Shown: in pieces, positions 35,055 through 43,449 of the stretch
Numbering within the stretch: the first letter of the stretch is position 1
Layout: every line of letters starts with the position of its first letter
Assembly: GCA_049115935.1 (NCBI GenBank)
Contig: JAGDZK010000005.1
Span: 81,006-145,005, forward strand
Direction: 5' to 3'
Source of the DNA: Bermanella sp049115935
GTDB lineage: Bacteria > Pseudomonadota > Gammaproteobacteria > Pseudomonadales > Oceanobacteraceae
Length of the DNA: 64,000 bases
The notes under the pieces: generated by a model
The model's input: the letters and a program-made list of their open reading frames with translations, nothing else
Databases searched by the model: none
What the model was told of the DNA's origin: nothing
Made by a program: the position numbers and the translations under genes

Positions 35055-35714
35055 CTACAATAATATATCCAAACGACGGCTAACAATTTCACTTAAGTAA
35101 TCTAAGAACAAGGTGTCCATGTTGCTTTTAAAATAATCATCATCTTTGTGGCCAATGGCCAAAATGCCTAAGTCATTTTTCAGTAAACACGCGGCCATTG
35201 ATCCAACCTTGGATTTATCATAAAAAAATAATTCCATTTGATCATCGCTAAGCTGGCCACAAAAAGCCTGCTTGCGTCCAAAGTGACGCACAAGCTGATC
35301 TTGCATTTCAATTTCTGTTACCGATTGCATGGTCATAGCAGGAACAAACAAGGTTATACACGCGTGATCAACACCATACAGGGCAATCATGGCTTGCTGT
35401 ATGGATTGCTCAACTTCTTCGATTGATTGAGCGTCTAACAAATCAAGGGTTAAACGGCGGGTTTGTTCAAACAAGCGATCATTACGGCGGGCGTTATCCA
35501 CTAACTGCTGTAGACGCTCATGTAGCTCGTTGTTTTTTTCACGCAAAATTTTGCTTTGATATTCTACTAACGAAACCGAGGCACCGGTTTCGTGGGGCAC
35601 ATCTAGCTGTGCCACAATCTCAGGATAATGACGAAAAAAATCCGGGCGCTGTTTTAAAAACGCAGCAACATCCCGCTCGTTTATGGATTTTTTATCCTGT
35701 TTTATTTTTTCCAT
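35055..35714 (-). CDS. DUF484 family protein
   Basis: A 219-residue cytoplasmic protein. The N-terminus holds the family sequence DVAAFLKQRPDFFRHYPEI, a short coiled-coil region follows (about 50-80), and a GAF-like domain makes up the rest. DUF484 genes are regularly found between dapF and xerC; the function is unknown. Here the next gene is the HAD hydrolase. The 152-base gap from dapF contains a palindromic repeat. Confidence 0.9.
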   Translation of the reverse strand: MEKIKQDKKSINERDVAAFLKQRPDFFRHYPEIVAQLDVPHETGASVSLVEYQSKILREKNNELHERLQQLVDNARRNDRLFEQTRRLTLDLLDAQSIEEVEQSIQQAMIALYGVDHACITLFVPAMTMQSVTEIEMQDQLVRHFGRKQAFCGQLSDDQMELFFYDKSKVGSMAACLLKNDLGILAIGHKDDDYFKSNMDTLFLDYLSEIVSRRLDILL

Positions 35715-35799
35715 AACGCTTTTATATTTCCGTTTTTATTTCGCAAAACACGTTTACAAGAATCATTCACTTCGTTTGAGAATAGCTTCGACTTCTGGA

Positions 35800-35838
35800 G
35801 GGCTGTACCCACCATGCGTCAGGCAGTGCCTGACCTAC
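35800..35838. repeat. Palindromic repeat between dapF and DUF484
   Basis: The palindrome GTCAGGCAGTGCCTGAC (35818-35834), flanked by GTACCCACC and CCTAC, resembles half of the double hairpin at 4060-4114. It is inserted inside what is usually a tight operon. Confidence 0.55.
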
Positions 35839-35866
35839 TACTGCAATGCGATGAGCAAGCTAGCCG

Positions 35867-36706
35867 TTAAACTTGAATACGACCTTCGAATACTCGCTCA
35901 GCTGGGCCTTTCATAATGACATCGCCTTCGCCGTCCCAACAAATGATTAAGGAGCCACCAGGAAGATTCACTTGAACTTCGTCATCCACCAACCCCCATT
36001 TATGGGCCATAACCATGGCAGCACATGCGCCAGTACCACACGCAAGTGTCCAACCCGCACCGCGCTCATACACACGCAAATCCATTTCGCCACGATCTTT
36101 GATTTGCATAAAACCAGCGTTCACACGTTTGGTAAATTTTTCATGCTTTTCAAGTTCAGGCCCAAGGCGATTAACAATATCGCTGTGCACGTCTTCAACT
36201 TGCATCACGCAATGAGGGTTGCCCATTGAGACGGCACCGACGGTGACTTGTAGATTGCCTTCGTTAAATGGCACATCTAACGTGTATTGATCTTGTTGTG
36301 TTGGCACATCAAACGCTGACTTAGCTGGCTCAAAATGGGCTTTGCCCATATTCACAACAACATTGCCATCGTTTTCAATGTTCAGCTCAATGATGCCTGA
36401 ACTGGTTTCTACTTTAATTGGGTTTTTCGCCGTCAAACGCGCGTCATGAACAAAGCGGGCAAAACAGCGTGCGCCATTGCCACACTGCTCCACTTCACTG
36501 CCGTCTGCGTTAAAAATACGATAGCGGAAATCCACATCTGGGTTGGATGGGGTTTCTACTATTAGCAGTTGATCAAAACCAATGCCAAATTGGCGATCAC
36601 TTAATTGGCGAACCAATTCTGGGCGAAAGGCAAAATGCTGAGTGACAAGGTCAACCACCATGAAGTCATTACCCAGACCGTGCATTTTGCTAAAGCGTAA
36701 TAACAT
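35867..36706 (-). CDS. dapF: Diaminopimelate epimerase
   Basis: A 279-residue PLP-independent epimerase converting LL- to meso-diaminopimelate for lysine and peptidoglycan. The two catalytic cysteines are visible, Cys75 in EVEQCGNGARC and the second in LACGTGACAA. The N-terminus RFSKMHGLGNDF is diagnostic. It follows lysA by 11 bases. Confidence 0.97.
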   Translation of the reverse strand: MLLRFSKMHGLGNDFMVVDLVTQHFAFRPELVRQLSDRQFGIGFDQLLIVETPSNPDVDFRYRIFNADGSEVEQCGNGARCFARFVHDARLTAKNPIKVETSSGIIELNIENDGNVVVNMGKAHFEPAKSAFDVPTQQDQYTLDVPFNEGNLQVTVGAVSMGNPHCVMQVEDVHSDIVNRLGPELEKHEKFTKRVNAGFMQIKDRGEMDLRVYERGAGWTLACGTGACAAMVMAHKWGLVDDEVQVNLPGGSLIICWDGEGDVIMKGPAERVFEGRIQV

Positions 36707-36717
36707 TGCCGAATGCC

Positions 36718-37971
36718 TTATTCTGAAATTAATGTTTCTAACATTAACTGATCCGAAATGGTTTCGCGACGACGAATTAAATGCACCTTGTCACCATCAA
36801 CCATGATTTCAGCGGGCTTGTTACGGGTGTTGTAGTTTGATGCCATTACAAAACCGTAAGCACCGGAACTCATCACCGCTAATAAGTCACCCGATTGCAA
36901 TGCTAACTCACGATCTTTACCTAAGAAGTCACCGGTTTCACACACAGGCCCTACCACATCAAAAGACTGCTTTGGTGTATTGGTGCGCGGTTGAACCTCA
37001 ACAATACGCTGCCATGCGCTGTATAACGATGGGCGAATCAAGTCATTCATGCCGCCATCAATAATGGCAAAATGCTTGTCGCCATTGTTTTTAAGGTATT
37101 CAACTTGGGTAACAAAAATACCGGCGTTAGCCGCAATTGAGCGACCAGGCTCAAGTACTAATTTTAAATTACGACCTGCAAGCTTTGGTAAAACCGCATC
37201 GGCAAAATCTTGTGGTGTTGGTGGTACTTCATCGTCATAGGTCACACCTAAACCACCACCCAAATCAATGTGCTCAAGTTCAATGCCTTGGGCTTTTAGT
37301 TCATCAATCAGCGCAAGCACACGATCAAGTGCATCTAAATAAGGATCAATTTGCGTCAGCTGCGAACCTATGTGGCAGTCCACGCCTTTAATGGCGATGC
37401 CTTCTAATTCGTTGGCACGGGCATACACTTCTTTGGCGGTATCAATATCCACACCAAATTTGTTTTCTTTTAAACCGGTTGAAATGTATGGGTGGGTTTG
37501 TGCGTCCACGTCTGGGTTAACGCGCAACGATACCGGCGCTTTCACACCCATCTCAACCGCCACTTCATTTAGGCGCTCAAGTTCAGCGGCACTTTCTACG
37601 TTAAAACAGTGCACGCCAACCGCTAGCGCACGGCGCATTTCGTCAGCGGTTTTAGCAACCCCTGAAAACACCATTTTATCCGGTGAGCCGCCTGCTTTTA
37701 ATACGCGCTCTAATTCACCCACAGATACAATGTCAAAACCTGCACCCAGTTTTGCCAGTACATTTAGCACGGCAATATTAGAGTTGGCTTTTACTGCGTA
37801 GCACACTAAAGAGTCTTGATCTTTAAGCGCCTTAGCATACGCAAGATAGTGATCGCTAAACGCTTTGCGTGAATATACATACAAAGGCGTGCCGAATTTA
37901 TCCGCTAAATCACTAACGGCACATGCTTCGGCAAATAGTTCGCCATTTTGGTAATCGAATACATCTGTCAT
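36718..37971 (-). CDS. lysA: Diaminopimelate decarboxylase
   Basis: A 417-residue PLP enzyme of the alanine racemase fold, making L-lysine from meso-diaminopimelate. The PLP lysine is Lys61 in CYAVKANSN. The HIGSQLT segment, the glycine-rich DLGGGLGV, and the substrate motif CETGDFLGKDR near the C-terminus are present. Its ATG is 1 base beyond the lptM stop, so the two are translationally coupled. Confidence 0.97.
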   Translation of the reverse strand: MTDVFDYQNGELFAEACAVSDLADKFGTPLYVYSRKAFSDHYLAYAKALKDQDSLVCYAVKANSNIAVLNVLAKLGAGFDIVSVGELERVLKAGGSPDKMVFSGVAKTADEMRRALAVGVHCFNVESAAELERLNEVAVEMGVKAPVSLRVNPDVDAQTHPYISTGLKENKFGVDIDTAKEVYARANELEGIAIKGVDCHIGSQLTQIDPYLDALDRVLALIDELKAQGIELEHIDLGGGLGVTYDDEVPPTPQDFADAVLPKLAGRNLKLVLEPGRSIAANAGIFVTQVEYLKNNGDKHFAIIDGGMNDLIRPSLYSAWQRIVEVQPRTNTPKQSFDVVGPVCETGDFLGKDRELALQSGDLLAVMSSGAYGFVMASNYNTRNKPAEIMVDGDKVHLIRRRETISDQLMLETLISE

Positions 37972-37972
37972 A

Positions 37973-38131
37973 TCAATTGTCGCCTTGAGGCTGGCCCTGT
38001 GTAGTGGACACGGCTAGTGATTGTGGCTGCTCTTCAGATGTGGTCTGAGGCTTTTGTTGAGGCATGTATAAAGCCCCTTTTTGTCCACACCCTGCAAGGA
38101 TGAGCACAGCCAATAAAATCAAATAGCGCAT
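37973..38131 (-). CDS. lptM: LptM (YifL-type) small lipoprotein
   Basis: A 52-residue lipoprotein. Read on the minus strand it begins MRYLILLAVLILAGCGQKGA and continues LYMPQQKPQ, with lipobox LAGC at Cys15 and the family's GCGQKGxLY signature. LptM is known in E. coli to assist assembly of the LptDE lipopolysaccharide translocon. Its position directly upstream of lysA-dapF is conserved in this lineage. It is easily missed by length cut-offs. One base separates its stop from the lysA start. Confidence 0.92.
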   Translation of the reverse strand: MRYLILLAVLILAGCGQKGALYMPQQKPQTTSEEQPQSLAVSTTQGQPQGDN

Positions 38132-38210
38132 GTCGATGGCTCATTAAAATAAAGGGGTCGATTATAGGGGTTTACAGGCAAGCTGGATAGGCCGCAGCTT
38201 AGGAAACACG

Positions 38211-41078
38211 CTATGCACTATCACTATTTTCTTGTGGATAAAGCTCAACCAGAGCTTGATTAAGTCGCTGCTCTAGCTTGTGTTTGTAATCAAGGTAGGT
38301 ACAGGTTTGTAACACCTTGTTGCCATTGCGGGTGTGCAAGCGATCAGAGATAGCAATATCCGTGATATACACAGGGTAAGGTTTATTGTGTTGACGCAGG
38401 TTTACAAGGTGGCGCACCAAGGCTTTGTAAACCTGATCGCCATATTCCATTTGGCTGAAATCTTCTTGCTCACATTGCAAAATAAATCCCAGCTTGTCAT
38501 TCACATCGAAGTCCACTTGGGCATGCACATCAAAATAACGGCCCTGCCCGAGCCCTTCTTTGGGACGAATGGGGCGCATGGTTAATGGCGTTTCTTTAGT
38601 GGGTAGCATCACTTCAAAATAGTGTATTTGCCGCTGCTGTACGGATTCCGAGTTGCCGTAACGATAGCGATTTTGTCGATATTCCACCTGACGCAAAAAG
38701 TGATTAAGCGGATTAATTAACGCCGCTTCGTTGTACATGGGAGTACGCCATTGAATAAGAGAACCGCGCTCATCGATCACATAAATTTGTGCTTGTTGCT
38801 CTTGTTTTAGGTAATACACCTGTAACACGCCAGGCTGGGCATTTTCGCAAATCATTTTAATCACACTGCCGCGCAGAGCATGGCTGTCGAGCATGATTTG
38901 ACTATAAAACCCTTGGGGTTTAGACAGCTGGCGAAACAAGTGCTGAGGTTTATCAAAATGATAAATCACAGGGCGACCATCACTAAACTGGATTAAGTGA
39001 TATTCGCTGGATATTTGTAAAATATAACGTCGTCTTTGATGGCCTTTGGCACCATAAAAGCATTCGCGTACTTCATCCATCACCGTCTCTACTCGCTCGG
39101 CAATGGCCTTAGGGCGCGTGGCGCAATAACAGTACACGTTTAATTTTGGCGGCTCTTGCGTGCAATCAGGTGGGTAAGACATTAAATAGTCTTCAATAAC
39201 ACGCAATAAGGCATTCTGCCCTTCGTAACGATTAACTAACACCTCACGCCAGGTGTTAAATACCATTTGATCAATGGTCAGCACTAAATTTTCTTTTAAC
39301 GCGCTATAACCTAAAGAATCGGTGCGGTTGGATATTTTATGAATGCCACGGCGGGTGTAATGACTCATGGGGTCAACGAACACATTGATATACAAGCTAA
39401 TGTGTCTTGGCACAGGGGGCTCATCAAAGTTCACGGTAATACTTTCAATTAACGGGGTTTGATAAAAGCTATTAATAATCTCTTTAAGTTCGTAGTCTTG
39501 GCCGTGCTGGCGCCCCTGATACATAACCACATTGGTGCCTTTTGCCATCACTTGATTCACATGGCACCAAGCCAGTATTTCCACCAAGCTTGGGGATTTT
39601 TTAATGGGGTTTTGCGCGCCACCTGGGCGAGCAATGCCTGTGTATAGACTCCAAGCCATTTGTGGAATGCGCCTGCGCACGTGCTGTCGATCAAGATGCA
39701 GGCTAAGTTTGTCTTCTTGAATGTCTTTGCTAATGCCAGGGTTAATCAAATCGATTTTGCCCGGTTTACGATCAAATGTGGCGTATAACTTGTGCCCAAG
39801 TAAGGTCATGTCTTTCGCGGTTAACATGGTTTCTTCTTGGAAACTGCGGCCAAACTGGGACAAGAACTTATAGCTGTGGATAAGTTCATTCACCAAGGTT
39901 TTGCGCTCCTGCACCACTGTATGCACCTGCCATTGCGGGCGATTATCTAGGTGCATTAACAAGCCTTCTGTCCAACCCCATTCGGTAATAACTGGTTTTA
40001 AAAAATCCCGTTTCCAATGTTTGCGCCTAGTGGCTTGGCCCATAGGGATATTGGCTTTGAAGTAGATACAGCGGCGTACCAGCTCTAAGCGAGCCACTTC
40101 GTCACGGGCCAATAAATAGGCCTCTAGGCGATCGTAAAGCAACAGATAAGGATCGAGTTTTTCAAGTTTGGTTTGTTCATTAAAAATGCGCGCCTTTAAA
40201 TCAAGACTTAACGGGCGAACATCCGGAAAGCTGCTGGCATAGGCCTCCGTTAAGAACAGCTTAAGAATGGATTTATAAGGGCTGCCAATGGCTTTGTATA
40301 ATTGCCACATGCCTGCCCCAACAAATTCACCGGCGGGAATGGTGCCGATCCCGCCAAAATCAATGACCTCTGTCGGCTGAACAAACCCTTGTTTTTGCAA
40401 ACGAAACACAAAATCATCGTAGTTATTTTCGTGCTCCACTGGCACTAACCACCATAATGGGTAGCAACCACACAGCAAGATGCTGGTACGATAAAACTCA
40501 TCCAGTAAAAGGTGATGCTGAGCACTGCCACAGTCTTCACCGTCTAAATCGTTACGCTCCCCTTTTACGAATTTTTGTGCATCCATTAAAAAGAAGTGCA
40601 CCTCAAGACCAATATTATCCGCCCATTTCTCAATGGCGCTGGCTTTTTCTTGAAGCAACCGCAATTCGTCTATGGCCATAGAGGGCTCATGACACAGCCA
40701 AATATCCAAGTCACTACCACCGCTGTGACCTAACGAGCCGCAACTGCCCATAATGAACATACTTTTTATTTTGGTATTACCTGAGCGCCGCTGAGAGTAC
40801 TGAAAGCCCATTGCCAAGCCAGCTGCGGCCCTTATGGTATCTTTGCTCGGACTATAGCGTGCCACCCCACAGGGGCACTCATAGCCCACAAACCCAGGCA
40901 GCTTCTCGTGGTTGACGTGGTACAAAAGGCCGATGATGTCGAGCAAAACCCGCTGGCGCTCAGTTAAGGCTAATTGAGTGCGCTCTAAGCGATGCTGGTT
41001 ATAGGCCAAGAAGCGCTTAACCACTGTCGTAGCGAGGTTTTGATCAAACCCTTTTGCGCCCTTGGTTAAATCCGCCAT
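38211..41078 (-). CDS. cyaA: Class I adenylate cyclase
   Basis: A 955-residue class I (enterobacterial-type) adenylate cyclase making cAMP from ATP. The nucleotidyltransferase motif GSCGSLGHSGGSDLDIWLC lies at about residues 110-128 within the N-terminal catalytic half. The C-terminal half is the regulatory region. Length exceeds that of the E. coli enzyme by about a hundred residues, similar to pseudomonad forms. It is upstream of lptM-lysA-dapF on the same strand with a 79-base gap. No cyaY gene lies beside it, unlike E. coli. Confidence 0.95.
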   Translation of the reverse strand: MADLTKGAKGFDQNLATTVVKRFLAYNQHRLERTQLALTERQRVLLDIIGLLYHVNHEKLPGFVGYECPCGVARYSPSKDTIRAAAGLAMGFQYSQRRSGNTKIKSMFIMGSCGSLGHSGGSDLDIWLCHEPSMAIDELRLLQEKASAIEKWADNIGLEVHFFLMDAQKFVKGERNDLDGEDCGSAQHHLLLDEFYRTSILLCGCYPLWWLVPVEHENNYDDFVFRLQKQGFVQPTEVIDFGGIGTIPAGEFVGAGMWQLYKAIGSPYKSILKLFLTEAYASSFPDVRPLSLDLKARIFNEQTKLEKLDPYLLLYDRLEAYLLARDEVARLELVRRCIYFKANIPMGQATRRKHWKRDFLKPVITEWGWTEGLLMHLDNRPQWQVHTVVQERKTLVNELIHSYKFLSQFGRSFQEETMLTAKDMTLLGHKLYATFDRKPGKIDLINPGISKDIQEDKLSLHLDRQHVRRRIPQMAWSLYTGIARPGGAQNPIKKSPSLVEILAWCHVNQVMAKGTNVVMYQGRQHGQDYELKEIINSFYQTPLIESITVNFDEPPVPRHISLYINVFVDPMSHYTRRGIHKISNRTDSLGYSALKENLVLTIDQMVFNTWREVLVNRYEGQNALLRVIEDYLMSYPPDCTQEPPKLNVYCYCATRPKAIAERVETVMDEVRECFYGAKGHQRRRYILQISSEYHLIQFSDGRPVIYHFDKPQHLFRQLSKPQGFYSQIMLDSHALRGSVIKMICENAQPGVLQVYYLKQEQQAQIYVIDERGSLIQWRTPMYNEAALINPLNHFLRQVEYRQNRYRYGNSESVQQRQIHYFEVMLPTKETPLTMRPIRPKEGLGQGRYFDVHAQVDFDVNDKLGFILQCEQEDFSQMEYGDQVYKALVRHLVNLRQHNKPYPVYITDIAISDRLHTRNGNKVLQTCTYLDYKHKLEQRLNQALVELYPQENSDSA

Positions 41079-41431
41079 ACACCCAAACCACCTACATCAA
41101 CTGCTTACGTTACAAATAATTGCTGTTTTTTTAGACAAAACACAAAAGACAAATAGCGTCAGCGAATCAGGCTGTTATAATGCGCGCCGCTGCGTCATTT
41201 ATTGAGTATAGAGCCATTCATGGCAGGCACCGGATTTCAGTGAATTCAATTGTGTGCACGTTCAATTTTTACTCAATCTCCTTGCTATTGCTTGAGGTTT
41301 TTGATATAAAACGCAGCTCTTTTTAGACGGGGTAGCCGCTTCAACAAGTCAATTGACTTGGAAGGCGCGTCAACACTAGCCCCGAACGAATTTTTAATTA
41401 GTCGCATATTTCGATAAATCGGGGCATAACA
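41079..41431 (+). promoter_or_regulatory. Divergent spacer with rpmB promoter and structured leader
   Basis: The spacer between cyaA and rpmB holds a perfect extended -10, TGTTATAAT (TATAAT at 41176-41181), with no clear -35. The inferred leader of about 240 bases includes the palindrome CAAGTCAATTGACTTG (41345-41360). It also has GCCCCGA (41379-41385), perfectly complementary to TCGGGGC (41419-41425). The latter contains the rpmB ribosome binding site GGGG, 7 bases before the ATG. Such pairing could make translation of L28 regulated. No known leader family is recognised. Confidence 0.55.
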
Positions 41432-41668
41432 ATGGCTAAAGTTTGTCAGGTTACGGGTAAACGCCCTGTAACAGGTAACAATGTATCGCACGCTAACAAC
41501 AGAACTAAGCGTCGCTTCCTTCCAAACCTTCAAACACACCGTTTTTGGGTTGAGAGCGAAAATCGTTTTGTAAAACTACGCCTTACTACTAAAGCAATGC
41601 GTATCATCGACAAAAAAGGCATCGACACAGTTCTAGCTGAACTACGTGCTCGCGGCGAGAAAGTTTAA
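41432..41668 (+). CDS. rpmB: 50S ribosomal protein L28
   Basis: A 78-residue ribosomal protein. The start MAKVCQVTGKRPVTGNNVSH and the KRRFLPNLQTHRFW segment are diagnostic. It is followed 11 bases later by rpmG, the conserved L28-L33 operon. Translation may be influenced by the leader stem overlapping its ribosome binding site. Confidence 0.98.
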   Translation: MAKVCQVTGKRPVTGNNVSHANNRTKRRFLPNLQTHRFWVESENRFVKLRLTTKAMRIIDKKGIDTVLAELRARGEKV

Positions 41669-41679
41669 GGAGTCTTACC

Positions 41680-41844
41680 ATGGCTGCAATTCGTGAAAAA
41701 ATCCGTATGGTTTCTTCTGCTGGTACTGGTCACTTCTACACCACTACTAAGAACAAACGCATCATGCCTGACAAGTTGGAAATGAAGAAATTCGATCCAA
41801 CGATCCGTCAGCACGTAATGTACAAAGAAGCTAAAATCAAGTAA
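41680..41844 (+). CDS. rpmG: 50S ribosomal protein L33
   Basis: A 54-residue ribosomal protein starting MAAIREKIRMVSSAGTGHFY and ending MYKEAKIK. It lacks zinc-binding CxxC pairs, so it is the zinc-independent form. It is cotranscribed with rpmB; AAGGAG precedes the ATG. A terminator follows, and after it a degenerate duplicate of the gene's 3' end. Confidence 0.97.
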   Translation: MAAIREKIRMVSSAGTGHFYTTTKNKRIMPDKLEMKKFDPTIRQHVMYKEAKIK

Positions 41845-41865
41845 TTGGTTTTTGTGTTCTGAAAG

Positions 41866-41890
41866 AGCCGACTCTCGAGTCGGCTTTTTT
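41866..41890 (+). terminator. Terminator after rpmG
   Basis: An 8-bp stem AGCCGACT / AGTCGGCT with a CTCG loop and a following T-run, 21 bases after the rpmG stop. Confidence 0.92.
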
Positions 41891-41900
41891 GTGCCTGCTA

Positions 41901-41976
41901 GGAATGAAGAAATTCGATCCATTCTCTAGCCGTCAGCAAGCAATGTACAAAGAAGCTAAAATCAAGTAATTGATTT
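41901..41976 (+). pseudogene. Duplicated 3' fragment of rpmG
   Basis: After the rpmG terminator the sequence repeats the gene's tail. AATGAAGAAATTCGATCC is identical at 41781 and 41903, and ATGTACAAAGAAGCTAAAATCAAGTAATTG is shared at the end (read as two parts, ATGTACAAAGAAGC and TAAAATCAAG). Between these the copy differs and carries 3 extra bases, so the frame is kept: it encodes FDPFSSRQQAMYKEAKIK against FDPTIRQHVMYKEAKIK in the gene. It has no 5' part and is not a functional L33 gene. Confidence 0.85.
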
Positions 41977-42146
41977 TTGAGTCTTGTATATGAAAAAGCC
42001 CGCTTTTAAGTGTATCTGTCGTTTGTGCTGGATGAGACATAATTGACCTTTTACAAAGCCAAAAGGAACGCTAACAACATATTACATCCAAACAAATCTT
42101 GATATGGTAAAATGATTCTTTTTAATTATGCAAAGAAACTATAATC

Positions 42147-43097
42147 ATGAATAAATGGTTAGCTATATTTTTAGTCTTTTCATTATCGGCATGTATATCA
42201 GATAGCAACACCAAAGAAGACTCTCAAAGTCCTGAAGAGCTGCATGGCTCTTGGAGATTAGACAGTGAAACTTCGGAAAGTTATATTAATATTACAAAAG
42301 ACAATTTAGTGTTTTTTAATCACCATAAGGCTCACCATTGTCACACAAAAATTCAACATAACTTTATTACTGAAAATGATAACAGAATAACTATAGAATC
42401 AAATGATGGCGCCTCAAATGTATTTAGCTGGTCAATACAAGGAAGCAAATTATCTTTCCGCGATAGTAATGGTGTTAATAGTTATTTAACCCGCTCATTT
42501 GATAATCCTGAGTTAGCCGTAAGCTGTCCTAACACCGTAGATCAAGGCATAATTGATATTTCAATTAGCTTTCAAAAACTCCCCGCATCTATTCCTTCTG
42601 AACATTATTTTAATCTGTATCTAATATTTGATTTAAATGGGAATAACGTCAAAGATAAAGGAGATATAACCTTTTTGTTTATAAAATTTCGAGACGATGA
42701 TACGACTGATATAAATAATTTACGCGCATACTCTCGTATATTCATTGAAAAAGTTAGTGATCATATTGATAACGAAATATATCTTGCAGATACAGATTAC
42801 TCTATTGAAAATAATACAATCACTTTTCAAGTTAAAAAATCAGACCGCACAGAGTTTTCAGGTATAGATACAAACGCCAGAATTTACCTATCTACGACGT
42901 ATAGCGATCAAAGTAATACTTATCTATCAGATTACTACCCCAGTTATAATGAATTTACACCACATGGAATAGATGCAAGTAATTTGCTTGATAATTCGGA
43001 TGATGTATATCGACCAATGCCTGAATCCATTACAATGGATTTGAAAGCGATCAGCATCCAATTCATCGATCAGCCACCTTTGCCGATAGGTCTTTAA
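42147..43097 (+). CDS. Lipoprotein of unknown function
   Basis: A 316-residue predicted lipoprotein (lipobox LSAC at Cys16). The N-terminal part (about 30-125) looks like a lipocalin-type domain starting LHGSWRLDSETSESYI. The C-terminal part contains DLNGNNVKDKGD, which resembles a dockerin/EF-hand-like calcium loop. The gene is AT-rich relative to its neighbours and stands alone, suggesting accessory DNA. No family is recognised. Confidence 0.65.
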   Translation: MNKWLAIFLVFSLSACISDSNTKEDSQSPEELHGSWRLDSETSESYINITKDNLVFFNHHKAHHCHTKIQHNFITENDNRITIESNDGASNVFSWSIQGSKLSFRDSNGVNSYLTRSFDNPELAVSCPNTVDQGIIDISISFQKLPASIPSEHYFNLYLIFDLNGNNVKDKGDITFLFIKFRDDDTTDINNLRAYSRIFIEKVSDHIDNEIYLADTDYSIENNTITFQVKKSDRTEFSGIDTNARIYLSTTYSDQSNTYLSDYYPSYNEFTPHGIDASNLLDNSDDVYRPMPESITMDLKAISIQFIDQPPLPIGL

Positions 43098-43449
43098 TTA
43101 GACATTTACTGATATAAAATTCACATAAATAAAGTTAGCAGCTTGAGCCTGTTGATTACGTTAGACGGGCAGTGGGTCTTTTTAGGTTTTTTTGTCAAAG
43201 CTTTTGCTATTTTATTCACTTTAATTAATAGCCCTTAAAAATGTACGAGCTCGCACCTGCGAGCGATAAACGTAACCGATATAACAGGCACACTCTTTAT
43301 CTAATCGCGCGCAAGCGCCCTCCCACAAAAGCAAGCAAAGCAGCCCCTATCATCCTGAACTCGACAAAGAGGCTGTCTAAGAAACATCTCCCATCTCAAC
43401 ATTATGCTAAACTGCCACTCCTGTTTTCTGTCTAGCGTACTGCATTAAC
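43098..43449. other. Intergenic stretch containing a REP-like pair
   Basis: These 352 bases before mutM hold no supported gene. At 43243-43270 the plus strand reads GTACGAGCTCGCACCTGCGA and continues GCGATA. At about 43300-43326 the minus strand reads TTGTGGGAGGGCGCTTGCGC and continues GCGAT. Both fit the REP-type pattern GTxxGAGxxCGCxxxTGCGxGCGA in opposite orientation. The rest is featureless. Confidence 0.5.

Noticed and set aside
35423..35916. Plus-strand ORFs of 97 and 77 codons across the DUF484/dapF spacer
   Set aside because: They run antisense to DUF484 and through a palindromic repeat, with no ribosome binding site.
41665..41922. An 85-codon minus-strand ORF over rpmG
   Set aside because: Antisense to the ribosomal protein gene and its terminator.
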